A stretch of 64,000 bases of DNA. Source: Chitinophagaceae bacterium. GTDB lineage: Bacteria > Bacteroidota > Bacteroidia > Chitinophagales > Chitinophagaceae. This document shows, in pieces, positions 28,001 to 36,651 of this stretch. Below the pieces are notes generated by a model. That model was not told the DNA's origin and did not search any database. It was given only the letters and a program-made list of their open reading frames with translations. The number at the start of each line of letters is the position of its first letter. Position 1 is the stretch's first letter. The position numbers and the translations under genes are program-made. The stretch is from positions 1 to 64,000 of the forward strand of contig JAGXRG010000056.1 in the NCBI GenBank assembly GCA_018335935.1, written 5' to 3'.

Positions 28001-31000
28001 ATGCGTTTGAAAAGTTTAGAGATAAAAGGATTTAAAAGTTTTGCCGATAAAACCTACTTAAGTTTCGATGAAGGAATAACAGGAATTATAGGACCTAATG
28101 GCTGTGGTAAAAGCAATATTATCGATAGTATTCGTTGGGTAATTGGTGAGCAAAAAATATCGCATTTAAGAAGTGAGAATCAAGGTGCATTAGTTTTCAA
28201 TGGTTCAAGAACTAGAAGTGCATCAGGATTAGCTGAAGTGAGTTTGACTTTTGAAAATACTCGAAATCTTTTACCAACAGAATTTAATACTGTAACGGTT
28301 ACAAGAAAGTTTTTTAAAAATGGAGAAAGTGAATATAGATTGAATGATGTTCAATGTAGATTAAAAGATATTCATAATCTTTTTTTAGATACAGGTGTTA
28401 GTACTGATAGCTATGCAATTATTGAATTAGGAATGGTTGATGATATCATTCGAGATAAAGAAAACAGCAGAAGAAGAATGCTAGAACAAGCTGCAGGAAT
28501 CACCATTTATAAAACACGTAAGAAAGAAGCTAAGAATAAATTAGATGCAACAGAACAAGATTTATCGAGAATAGAAGACTTGCTTTTTGAAATCAATAAT
28601 CAACTTAAAACGGTAGAAAATCAGGCTAAGAAAGCAGAGAAATATTATGAAATTAAAAAAGAGTATAAAGAAATTGCTATTGAATTAGCAAAAGCAAGTT
28701 TACAAGGATTTAATTTAACTTACAAAACATTAACAGAACAACAAGAACTTGAAACCAATAAAAAAGTACAATTAGAAGCAGAAATAGCAACAGATGAAGC
28801 AGCAATTGAACACGAAAAAATAAGTTTTATTGAAAAAGAAAAAGAGTTGCAAAGCATGCAACATAATTTCAATGATTTGCTGCAAAACTTAAGAACCAAA
28901 GAGAATGAAAAAAATCTAGCAACTCAAAAACTACAATACCTCAAAGAGAAAGAAAATAACTTAAAAGATTTTTTAACTAAAGCCGATGGGCAGTTAAAAG
29001 GAATTAACGATTCTATTGAATTTAGTACTCAACAATTATCTGAAGAGGAAGCAAAATTAAAAGAGTTTCAAACTGCAGCAGATGAGGTTAAATTAAAAAC
29101 AGAAGAAACCAAAAAAATTGTTGAGGAAAAAAGAAGCATTGCTGAAAAGAAAAGAAGCGAACATCAACAAATATTAAGAGTTCAATTTGATGCCGAAAAG
29201 AAAGTTGCTGTTGCAGATATCTCTATACAAAACATACAAAGATCTGTTCAACAACTTACTGACGAAAATACTCAGAGAGAAACTCAGTTACAACAACTGC
29301 ACACTGAATTAACAGAAAAAGAAAAAAATCTTACGACTAAAAAAGTAGATTTAGAACAATTACAAAATCAGCATCAACAAACCAAAGAACAAATTTTAGA
29401 GACTCAAGCTGCTTTAGAAGTATTGAGAGCTGAGCTAGCAGAAGAAAATAGAAAGTTTGATGCTAAAAGAAATGAAAGAGATTTATTAAAAAGCATGGTA
29501 GATAGCATGGAAGGCTATCCTGAGAGTGTAAAGTTTTTACACAACAATACAGGTTGGAACCATACTGCACCTATTCTTTCAGATATTATTTATGTAAAGC
29601 CAGAATTTAGAGCAGCTGTTGAAAATGTTTTAGAACCTTATCTAAATTATTATGTTGTAAATACTTTACAGGAAGGTTTACAAGCTGTTCATTTATTGGA
29701 TGATAATAAAAAAGGTAAAGCCAACTTTTTTATTTTAGATGCAGTTGCAAAACACTTCACAAATCAAAATAATCATCAACCCAATAATACAATCAAAGCA
29801 TTAGATGTTATTGAAATTGATGAAAAATATAGTGTACTAGCCAAGCACTTACTCAACAATGTTTTTATTGCAGAAAATGAAGATGCATTACAAAATAGTA
29901 ATGGTGCTATAGTATTAGAAAAATCTGGAAAATATGTTAAAGGAAAATATACTCTAACAGGTGGTAGTGTTGGGTTATTTGAAGGTAAAAAAATCGGGAG
30001 AGCAAAAAATCTTGAAAAATTATCTGAAGAAATTACAACTCAAGAGGCTGTAGTAAACTTACTTAAAGCCAATATTCAGAGTAAACATAATGAAGTTATA
30101 GGCTATAATGAGCAGTTAAAAGAAAATGTAATTAAACAAACAGAACAAGAAATAAATGTTTTAACCAATCAGGTTTTTGCCATTAAGAATAAAATAGAAA
30201 ACTTACAACTCTCTCAAACAAATGCTTTAAATAAAATTAAAGAATTGAATGAAAAGTTAGAGTTAGAACAACAATCTATTAAAGAAACCAGAGAAAGTTT
30301 AGAACAATTAAATATTCAATTAGCCAATTCTGCTGAAGAGTCTAAAACTGTTGAAGAGGACTATGTAACAGTTGAACAAGAGTTTAATGCTATTTCTTAT
30401 CAATTCAATCAAAAAAATATTGAACTAACCAAACAACAGAGCAAAATTAACTCTATTAAACTTGAGCTTAATTTTAAAGAAGAACAGCTTAAAAACTTAA
30501 ACTTACAAATAGAGTCTAATAATACTCAACTAAAAGAAGCGGTTGCCACCATTGAAGAAAGTAATAAAATTTTAGAAACAAGTTCAACAACATTAGTTAC
30601 TTTATTAAAGAATAAAGAAGAAGAAGAGAAGAAATTGAATGAAGCAGATCAATTTTACTATAATCAAAGAAATGCTTTACAAGAAAAAGAAAGCGTAATT
30701 CGTTCTAAAATAAAAAGTAAAGATTTAATTGATCAATTATTGAGTGAAATAAAAGATAAACTGAACGATTTAAAATTACAACTTGCCGGCTCCAAAGAAA
30801 GACTTCAAGTTGAATTTAGAATAGATATTGATGATATTATTGATGAAGAAAGAAAAACAGATAGCAGTTTAGATGAACTTCAGGCCACCAGCGATAGAAT
30901 GAGAAAGCGTTTAGAAAATATGGGTGAAATTAATCCAACAGCTATTGAAGCTTTCCAAGAAATGAAAAAGCGTTATGAGTTCATCTTAGAACAAAAAAAT

Positions 31001-31525
31001 GACTTGGTAAGTGCAAAAGATAGTTTAATGCAAACTATTCAAGAAGTTGAAGCAACAGCTAATCAACAATTCTTGGAAACTTTCAATAAGGTAAGAGAGA
31101 ACTTCCAAAAAGTATTTAAAGCTTTATTCACTGAAGAAGATACTGCTGATATGATTTTGGAAAACCCTGACAACCTAGCTGAAACAGGAATTGATATTGT
31201 TGCAAAACCTAAAGGAAAAAGACCATCTTCAATTACTCAATTAAGTGGAGGAGAAAAAACTTTAACAGCAACAGCATTATTATTTGCCATCTATTTAATA
31301 AAACCTGCTCCTTTCTGTATTTTAGATGAGGTAGATGCACCTTTAGATGATGCTAATGTGGGCAAATTCACTCAAATGATAAAACAATTTAGTGAAAATT
31401 CTCAGTTCATTATAGTTACACACAACAAACAAACCATGGGAGCAGTTGATGTAATATATGGGGTAACTATGCAAGAACCAGGGGTAAGTAAATTAGTTCC
31501 GGTTGATTTTAGAAGTTTGAATTAA
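28001..31525 (+). CDS. smc: Chromosome segregation ATPase SMC
   Basis: Condensin core subunit that compacts and segregates the nucleoid. The 1174 residues have the standard plan. Walker A is GPNGCGKSN (31-39). A first long coiled coil runs to about 500, then a hinge domain (about 500-650, including GYPESVKFLH and LTGGSVGLFEGKK). The return coil is followed by the C-terminal head with signature LSGGEKTLTATALL, Walker B FCILDEVDAPLDDANV and the switch-region THNKQTM. The 230-bp upstream region contains the divergent yidC promoter and no other evident gene. A strong terminator follows. Confidence 0.98.
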   Translation: MRLKSLEIKGFKSFADKTYLSFDEGITGIIGPNGCGKSNIIDSIRWVIGEQKISHLRSENQGALVFNGSRTRSASGLAEVSLTFENTRNLLPTEFNTVTVTRKFFKNGESEYRLNDVQCRLKDIHNLFLDTGVSTDSYAIIELGMVDDIIRDKENSRRRMLEQAAGITIYKTRKKEAKNKLDATEQDLSRIEDLLFEINNQLKTVENQAKKAEKYYEIKKEYKEIAIELAKASLQGFNLTYKTLTEQQELETNKKVQLEAEIATDEAAIEHEKISFIEKEKELQSMQHNFNDLLQNLRTKENEKNLATQKLQYLKEKENNLKDFLTKADGQLKGINDSIEFSTQQLSEEEAKLKEFQTAADEVKLKTEETKKIVEEKRSIAEKKRSEHQQILRVQFDAEKKVAVADISIQNIQRSVQQLTDENTQRETQLQQLHTELTEKEKNLTTKKVDLEQLQNQHQQTKEQILETQAALEVLRAELAEENRKFDAKRNERDLLKSMVDSMEGYPESVKFLHNNTGWNHTAPILSDIIYVKPEFRAAVENVLEPYLNYYVVNTLQEGLQAVHLLDDNKKGKANFFILDAVAKHFTNQNNHQPNNTIKALDVIEIDEKYSVLAKHLLNNVFIAENEDALQNSNGAIVLEKSGKYVKGKYTLTGGSVGLFEGKKIGRAKNLEKLSEEITTQEAVVNLLKANIQSKHNEVIGYNEQLKENVIKQTEQEINVLTNQVFAIKNKIENLQLSQTNALNKIKELNEKLELEQQSIKETRESLEQLNIQLANSAEESKTVEEDYVTVEQEFNAISYQFNQKNIELTKQQSKINSIKLELNFKEEQLKNLNLQIESNNTQLKEAVATIEESNKILETSSTTLVTLLKNKEEEEKKLNEADQFYYNQRNALQEKESVIRSKIKSKDLIDQLLSEIKDKLNDLKLQLAGSKERLQVEFRIDIDDIIDEERKTDSSLDELQATSDRMRKRLENMGEINPTAIEAFQEMKKRYEFILEQKNDLVSAKDSLMQTIQEVEATANQQFLETFNKVRENFQKVFKALFTEEDTADMILENPDNLAETGIDIVAKPKGKRPSSITQLSGGEKTLTATALLFAIYLIKPAPFCILDEVDAPLDDANVGKFTQMIKQFSENSQFIIVTHNKQTMGAVDVIYGVTMQEPGVSKLVPVDFRSLN

Positions 31526-31542
31526 AAAAATAAAACACTAAC

Positions 31543-31573
31543 AAAAAGTCGTAATAATAAATTACGACTTTTT
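31543..31573 (+). terminator. Terminator of smc
   Basis: AAAAAGTCGTAAT and ATTACGACTTTTT form a perfect 13-bp stem with a 5-nt loop, 17 bp after the smc stop. The stem itself contributes A and T tracts. Confidence 0.88.
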
Positions 31574-31588
31574 GTATTGCTCAAAAAA

Positions 31589-31614
31589 AAATGCTACAGA
31601 AAACTGTAGCATTT
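31589..31614 (-). terminator. Terminator of the 31636-32610 lipoprotein gene
   Basis: AAATGCTACAG and CTGTAGCATTT form an 11-bp stem with a 4-nt loop. On the minus strand it runs into a T tract (A run 31583-31590). With the smc terminator it makes a back-to-back convergent pair. Confidence 0.85.
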
Positions 31615-31635
31615 GAAATGGATATTTCTATTGGT

Positions 31636-32610
31636 TTAACGATAGGCAACTAATCTAGAATTGGTAACACTTGTATTATTATTTGTCCAGTACACTTTAA
31701 AATGAGTGGCACAATCTCCAGGCCCTACTGGGTTACCTTGGGCATTCAATCCATATACAACTTGTACAGTTTGAGCACCAACAGTATGAGCAACTAAACC
31801 AGAAGTTGGTCTCCATACTTTACAATGAGTATTACTTTTTACAGAACTAGTGTAAACAGTTTGGTAAGATTTTCCAAATCTTGTTGTTCCCCAAGCAGCT
31901 GTATTTACTTTACCATTAATTGTGGTATCTCCAGAAACTTCAAAATTATATTTATTAGGATTTACAGTAAAAGTTGCTGTTTTATTTTTGGCAACATTCC
32001 AAACAGCAGTTTTAGAACCAGAACTATCAGTAAAAGTAGCTTCAATACCTATAGTACCTGTTCTTATTCTATGGCGTAACATTGAAATTTGATTAATACT
32101 TAATCTAAATAAGTTTCCACCATTTACATTAGTATTTAATCTTTCGCCATTAATTGTAATTGAACGATTTCTACAAACGTCCTCTACCTTAAAATTGGTG
32201 AATTTAATTCTTAAAGTAGCACCTGGTTCAATCCATTTGTTAGCATATAATAAATCTACAGTAATGGTACCTGTTCTTTTTCTGCATCCATGTACAGTTC
32301 CATTAAATGTAAATACCATTCTATTGGCAATATTTCCAGGATTTGAAGTATCAACATCTGGAGGCAAGAAATTACCACCTACAAATACATTCCCTGCTCC
32401 ACAAAAACGAGCACTTGAAGAAAGTGAATTTGTGATGTCGTCATCAACGGTTTCAGTTTCACTTTGAAACATTTCATCATCATCAGATTGAACAGAGGCT
32501 TGAACTTCATCTGTAACATTTACATCTGAAGTTGCTTTTTTACATGCTATTGAAAATAGCGAAAAACAACAAACTAAGATTAATGCTGTTTTAAAATTGA
32601 AGGTTTTCAT
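31636..32610 (-). CDS. Large lipoprotein, unknown function
   Basis: 324 residues with an SpII signal (VCCFSLFSIACKK). After an acidic Ser/Asp/Glu-rich linker (about 35-65), the mature protein is beta-rich with repeated 'RTGTI' strands: GCRKRTGTITVDLLYANKW and LRHRIRTGTIGIEATFTDSSG. The latter half contains SGDTTINGKVNTAAWGTTRF. No family is recognised. The repeats suggest two related beta domains. Probably surface or periplasmic. Confidence 0.75.
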   Translation of the reverse strand: MKTFNFKTALILVCCFSLFSIACKKATSDVNVTDEVQASVQSDDDEMFQSETETVDDDITNSLSSSARFCGAGNVFVGGNFLPPDVDTSNPGNIANRMVFTFNGTVHGCRKRTGTITVDLLYANKWIEPGATLRIKFTNFKVEDVCRNRSITINGERLNTNVNGGNLFRLSINQISMLRHRIRTGTIGIEATFTDSSGSKTAVWNVAKNKTATFTVNPNKYNFEVSGDTTINGKVNTAAWGTTRFGKSYQTVYTSSVKSNTHCKVWRPTSGLVAHTVGAQTVQVVYGLNAQGNPVGPGDCATHFKVYWTNNNTSVTNSRLVAYR

Positions 32611-32729
32611 AAATAAAATTTGAATGAGTAATTTTTTTTTTACAACCCTCTGACTTTTGATTAAGAAAGAAGTTTAAAACTTGCAACAATTTTTTATTAT
32701 TAATCAAAAATTAGTAGACCTTATTCTTT

Positions 32730-32737
32730 TATATTTG
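32730..32737 (+). promoter_or_regulatory. -7 box upstream of tRNA-Ala
   Basis: TATATTTG, a perfect TAnnTTTG match, ends 9 bp before the mature 5' end of the tRNA. Confidence 0.7.
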
Positions 32738-32746
32738 CAACCTCTT

Positions 32747-32819
32747 GGGGAATTAGCTCAGTTGGTAGAGCGTTTGCATGGCATGCAAGAGGTCAGCGGT
32801 TCGACCCCGCTATTCTCCA
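32747..32819 (+). tRNA. tRNA-Ala (anticodon GGC)
   Basis: The acceptor GGGGAAT pairs with ATTCTCC (one G-T pair) and the D arm is GCTCAGTTGGTAGAGC. The anticodon stem TTTGC/GCAAG closes the loop ATGGCAT, giving anticodon GGC, and the T arm contains GGTTCGACCCC. The discriminator is A, and CCA is not encoded. It stands alone, not in an rRNA operon. Confidence 0.96.
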
Positions 32820-32903
32820 CTTTTTTATCAATTTAAATACCCTGTTATTTAATCTTACTAATAAAATAAGCTAATAACGAGCAAGCCATCTGGGTTTATC
32901 ACT

Positions 32904-34493
32904 ATGAAATACGAAAAAGAAGTTTCCCGAAGAAGAACATTTGCCATTATTTCTCACCCTGATGCTGGTAAAACTACACTTACTGAAAAATTACTCCTCT
33001 TTGGAGGTGCCATTCAAACTGCAGGTGCAGTAAAAAGCAATAAAATAAAAAAACATGCTACTTCTGATTTCATGGAAATAGAACGTCAGCGTGGAATTAG
33101 TGTGGCTACAAGTGTAATGACTTTTGAATATAAAGATTGCTTGATTAATCTTTTAGATACTCCAGGTCACAAAGATTTTGCCGAAGACACCTACAGAACT
33201 TTAACAGCAGTTGATAGTGTAATATTAGTAGTTGATAGTGTAAATGGTGTAGAAGATCAGACAAGACGATTAATGGAAGTTTGTAGAATGAGAGATACTC
33301 CAGTAATTGTTTTTGTAAATAAAATGGACCGTGATGGTAAAAACAGATTTGATTTATTGGAAGAAATTGAAAAGGAGTTGAAGTTGAGTCTACACCCCAT
33401 GACATGGCCCATTAATAGTGGTAAAGATTTTAAAGGTGTTTATAATATTCATACCAAAAATTTAGTTCTTTTTAGTGCTCATACCAAAGCAGATGATACC
33501 GAAAATGTACTTGAAATTTCTGATATTAACTCCCCAATACTTGAAACTAAAATTGGAGAACGTGATGCTAATTTATTGAGGGAAGATGTTGAATTAATAG
33601 AAGCAGTTAATGGCGATTTAAATGTTGAAGAATATTTGCAAGGCAAGATTGCACCAGTATTTTTTGGTAGTGCAGTAAACAATTTTGGTGTTAGAGAAAT
33701 GCTTGAAACTTTTGTAAACATTGCTCCAAGACCACAATCAAGACAAACTTCAACTAGAGAAGTTAAGGTTGGTGAAGATAAATTCAGTGGTTTTATTTTT
33801 AAAATTCATGCCAACCTAGACCCAAAACATAGAGACAGAATTGGGTTTATGAGGGTGTGTAGTGGCAAGTTTGAAAGAAATAAATACTATCATCATGTTC
33901 GTTTAGATAAAGATATTCGCTTTAGTAACCCATATTCTTTTTTAGCCAGAAGTAAAGATATTATTGAAGATGCCTACCCAGGCGATGTTGTAGGTTTATT
34001 TGATACAGGTAATTTTAAAATTGGGGATACACTAACAGAAGGCGAAAATTTTTACTTTACAGGAATACCCACCTTTTCTCCAGAAATTTTTAAAGAATTG
34101 GTGAATAAAGATCCAATGAAAACTAAACAACTTGAAAAAGGAATTGCTCAGTTAACAGATGAAGGTGTGGCACAGTTGTTTACTCAGTTTGGTGGAAATA
34201 AAAAAATTATTGGATGTGTGGGTGAATTACAGTTTGAAGTAATTCAATATAGATTATTACAAGAGTATGGTGCTGCTTGTGAATTTAGAACTTTACCCTT
34301 TTATAAAGCTTGTTGGTTAACTTCGAAAGATGAACAAAAGCTTAATGATTTTCTAAGATTTAAGCAACAAAACAGTGCTGAAGATAAAGATGGCAATCCA
34401 GTTTATTTAGCACAAAGTGAGTGGTTTTTGAATACAGAAATAACAAATAATCCAGAAATAACATTTCATTTCACTAGCGAAGTACATAAATAA
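32904..34493 (+). CDS. prfC: Peptide chain release factor 3
   Basis: GTPase that recycles RF1/RF2 after termination. The 529 residues match RF3 length. G1 is [15 protein letters not shown], switch I carries [15 protein letters not shown]3 is [16 protein letters not shown] and G4 is NKMDRDG. The RF3-specific C-terminal region contains [23 protein letters not shown]-type sequence. The methyltransferase gene begins 7 bp after the stop, so the two are probably co-transcribed. Confidence 0.96.
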   Translation: MKYEKEVSRRRTFAIISHPDAGKTTLTEKLLLFGGAIQTAGAVKSNKIKKHATSDFMEIERQRGISVATSVMTFEYKDCLINLLDTPGHKDFAEDTYRTLTAVDSVILVVDSVNGVEDQTRRLMEVCRMRDTPVIVFVNKMDRDGKNRFDLLEEIEKELKLSLHPMTWPINSGKDFKGVYNIHTKNLVLFSAHTKADDTENVLEISDINSPILETKIGERDANLLREDVELIEAVNGDLNVEEYLQGKIAPVFFGSAVNNFGVREMLETFVNIAPRPQSRQTSTREVKVGEDKFSGFIFKIHANLDPKHRDRIGFMRVCSGKFERNKYYHHVRLDKDIRFSNPYSFLARSKDIIEDAYPGDVVGLFDTGNFKIGDTLTEGENFYFTGIPTFSPEIFKELVNKDPMKTKQLEKGIAQLTDEGVAQLFTQFGGNKKIIGCVGELQFEVIQYRLLQEYGAACEFRTLPFYKACWLTSKDEQKLNDFLRFKQQNSAEDKDGNPVYLAQSEWFLNTEITNNPEITFHFTSEVHK

Positions 34494-34500
34494 ATTTACA

Positions 34501-35352
34501 TTGAATCATCAAGAAAAAATTAAAGATTACTATAATGCAACACAGTTTGATTATAGTTTTATATGGAATTGGCGTTTAAAAACCACTCCATCTTTACATT
34601 TTGGCTATTACGATGAAATTGCCACTAAACATGAACAAGCTATTTTTAGAGCTAATGAAGTTTTAGCAGATTGGGCAAATGTTCAAGCTGGCACAAGAGT
34701 ATTAGACGCTGGTTGTGGTTTAGGCAATACTAGTTTATGGCTGGCTCAATATAGAAAAGCATCAGTTACTGGAATTACATTAGTTCAAAAGCAAGTAAAT
34801 ACAGCTTATGCTTTAGCCAAAAAGCAACAAATTACTGGTGCAGAATTTTTAGTAGCAGATTATTTACAAACTCCATTTGCTGATAATTCTTTTGATGTTG
34901 TTTGGGCTTGTGAAGCTTTATGCCATGCTCCAAATAAAGACTTGTTCTATAATGAAGCATATAGAGTTTTAAAACCAGGAGGAAGATTAGTAATTGCTGA
35001 AAATTTGCGTCCAGAAAGACCAATGTCTCCAGCAAAAGAACAATTCCTACACGAAATATTTGATGCCTGGGCCATACCAGATTTAGATACTCTAGAAGAA
35101 CATCAACAACATGCATTAAGTGCAGGTTTCATAAATTTTCTACATAGAGATGTTACCAAAAATGTTTGGGTCTCATACAAAAATTTAAGAAAGATTGTAC
35201 AACAGTTAAAACCTTTAGCTGTTGTATTAAATACTTTTAAACTAGTTCCAAAAATTAGATATAATAATTATATACAAAGTGGTAGACAAGCTGATGCTAT
35301 TGAACAAGGTATTTTTTCATATGCTCATATGCTTATGCAAAAACCCATTTAA
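34501..35352 (+). CDS. Class I SAM-dependent methyltransferase
   Basis: 283 residues. Motif I is RVLDAGCGLGNTSLWLA, followed by FADNSFDVVWACEALCHA and a YRVLKPGGRLVIAENL motif. This places it with the UbiE/sterol and tocopherol C-methyltransferase type that acts on lipid-like substrates. The FGYYDE stretch near the N-terminus is usual in this group. The acceptor is unknown. It uses TTG at 34501; no ATG is available near the N-terminal homology. The last 4 bp overlap the convergent dcd gene. Confidence 0.85.
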   Translation: MNHQEKIKDYYNATQFDYSFIWNWRLKTTPSLHFGYYDEIATKHEQAIFRANEVLADWANVQAGTRVLDAGCGLGNTSLWLAQYRKASVTGITLVQKQVNTAYALAKKQQITGAEFLVADYLQTPFADNSFDVVWACEALCHAPNKDLFYNEAYRVLKPGGRLVIAENLRPERPMSPAKEQFLHEIFDAWAIPDLDTLEEHQQHALSAGFINFLHRDVTKNVWVSYKNLRKIVQQLKPLAVVLNTFKLVPKIRYNNYIQSGRQADAIEQGIFSYAHMLMQKPI

Positions 35353-35885
35353 AATTTATTCTTCCACATCATGCTTTCAATAGGTCTGTTTGGTTGACCA
35401 CTATATTTAGCATTAGATTTTTGATTGTACTTTACTTCAATTTCTCCCTCAACAGGAAAATATATTAATTGTCCAATTGGCATTCCTTTGTACACCCTTA
35501 CAGGTTTTTTTACAGAAATTTCTAAAGTCCAATTACCACAAAACCCTACATCGCCTTTACCTGCAGTGGCATGTATATCAATACCCAAACGTCCTGTAGA
35601 GGATTTGCCTTCTAAAAATGGGACATGAGCATGTGTTTCAGTATATTCTAATGTAACTCCCAAATAAAATTCATGAGGCATTAATAAAAATCCTTCATCC
35701 GGAATTTCAAAGCTTTCAATTTTGTTATGCTTTTTAGCGTCTAGTTCATCATCAATATATTTTGCCAATGTGCTTCCTAAATGAACATCATAACTATTAC
35801 TACCTAAATCTGTTCTATTATAGGGCTCTATTTTAATAGTACCTTTTTCAATTTCTTCAAGTATTCTTGTATCGGTTAAAATCAT
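35349..35885 (-). CDS. dcd: dCTP deaminase
   Basis: Deaminates dCTP to dUTP for thymidylate synthesis. The 178 residues contain GKSSTGRLGIDIHATAGKGDVGFCGNWTLE (split motif: active-site SSTGR and the DxGF-type strand). Other landmarks are NRTDLGSNSYDVHLGS and the C-terminal YSGQPNRPI. No dut gene is adjacent. Length and motifs are those of Dcd rather than Dut. Confidence 0.95.
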   Translation of the reverse strand: MILTDTRILEEIEKGTIKIEPYNRTDLGSNSYDVHLGSTLAKYIDDELDAKKHNKIESFEIPDEGFLLMPHEFYLGVTLEYTETHAHVPFLEGKSSTGRLGIDIHATAGKGDVGFCGNWTLEISVKKPVRVYKGMPIGQLIYFPVEGEIEVKYNQKSNAKYSGQPNRPIESMMWKNKF

Positions 35886-35953
35886 TTTTCAATTTTTAAG
35901 CTAGTGAAAATTCTTACTGCAAATAAAAATCATAATTCTTAAAAGTAAAATCT

Positions 35954-35961
35954 CAAATTTG
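35954..35961 (+). promoter_or_regulatory. -7 box, phosphopantetheinyl transferase gene (leaderless candidate)
   Basis: CAAATTTG (one mismatch to TAnnTTTG) is followed by CTGT and then the ATG at 35966. The spacing matches the lpxB promoter, where the box is followed by CTGTA and ATG. Confidence 0.5.
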
Positions 35962-35965
35962 CTGT

Positions 35966-36598
35966 ATGCCTTTGTTTTATCAACAACATATTAACCAAAA
36001 TACTCGATTAGCCATTTGGAAGATAGAAGAATCAGAAGAATTTTTCTCTAGTTCAGTTCCATTGCAAACAAAAATTACACATCCGCATAAAAGGTTGCAA
36101 CATTTTGCTGGTAGATATTTGTTACGATTTTTATTTCCTGATTTCCCTCATGAATCTATTTTAATTGCCGATACTAAAAAACCATTTTTAGAGAATGAAA
36201 CTTATCATTTCTCCATTTCGCATTGTGGAGATTATGCAGCAGCTATTGTAAGCAAAAATTTTCATGTAGGAATAGATATAGAAATTCCTGTTGAAAAAAT
36301 TTTAAAAATTCAACATAAATTTATTAATGAGAAAGAAGCTTTGTTTTTAAAACAAGAAGATCTATTGACAAATATTGAAAAATTGACCCTGATTTGGAGT
36401 ACAAAAGAAACCCTTTTTAAATGGTATGGTTTGGGTAATGTTGATTTTAAAAGAATGCTGAATGTTGATATTAGTAATGCTGAAAGTTTACAGATTATTT
36501 CAGCGGAAATAAGGCATAATTCTTTGAATAAAAAACTACAAATTCATCTAAAGCATTTTAATAAACTCATTCTAACATACACTTTCACATCTGTATAA
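35966..36598 (+). CDS. 4'-phosphopantetheinyl transferase superfamily protein
   Basis: Transfers the phosphopantetheine arm of CoA to carrier proteins. The 210 residues are Sfp/AcpT-like. They show HKRLQHFAGRYLLRFLFPD, FSISHCGDYAAAIVS, the Mg-binding VGIDIEIPVEKILK and LIWSTKETLFKWYGLG. No polyketide or NRPS gene is near, so it may serve the fatty-acid carrier or a distant cluster. The promoter box is immediately upstream of the ATG. Confidence 0.87.
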   Translation: MPLFYQQHINQNTRLAIWKIEESEEFFSSSVPLQTKITHPHKRLQHFAGRYLLRFLFPDFPHESILIADTKKPFLENETYHFSISHCGDYAAAIVSKNFHVGIDIEIPVEKILKIQHKFINEKEALFLKQEDLLTNIEKLTLIWSTKETLFKWYGLGNVDFKRMLNVDISNAESLQIISAEIRHNSLNKKLQIHLKHFNKLILTYTFTSV

Positions 36599-36601
36599 AA
36601 A

Positions 36602-36625
36602 AAGTGCAACCAAATGGTTGCACTT
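36602..36625 (-). terminator. Terminator between the PPTase and metzincin genes
   Basis: AAGTGCAACC/GGTTGCACTT form a 10-bp stem with loop AAAT. The T tract follows on the minus strand (A run 36597-36603), so it mainly serves the minus-strand metzincin gene. It begins only 4 bp after the PPTase stop and may act in both directions. Confidence 0.8.
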
Positions 36626-36651
36626 CATTAATCACTCATAAGCATACTGTC

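Noticed and set aside
31825-32467. Plus-strand frames opposite the 31636-32610 lipoprotein gene
   Set aside because: Serine/cysteine-rich low-complexity translations typical of antisense frames; the minus-strand gene has a clear lipoprotein signal and terminator.
35966-36598. A natural-product cluster around the phosphopantetheinyl transferase
   Set aside because: Neighbours are Dcd, RF3, a lone methyltransferase and a protease; no ketosynthase, carrier protein or NRPS module is present (fabH lies 15 kb away and is housekeeping).
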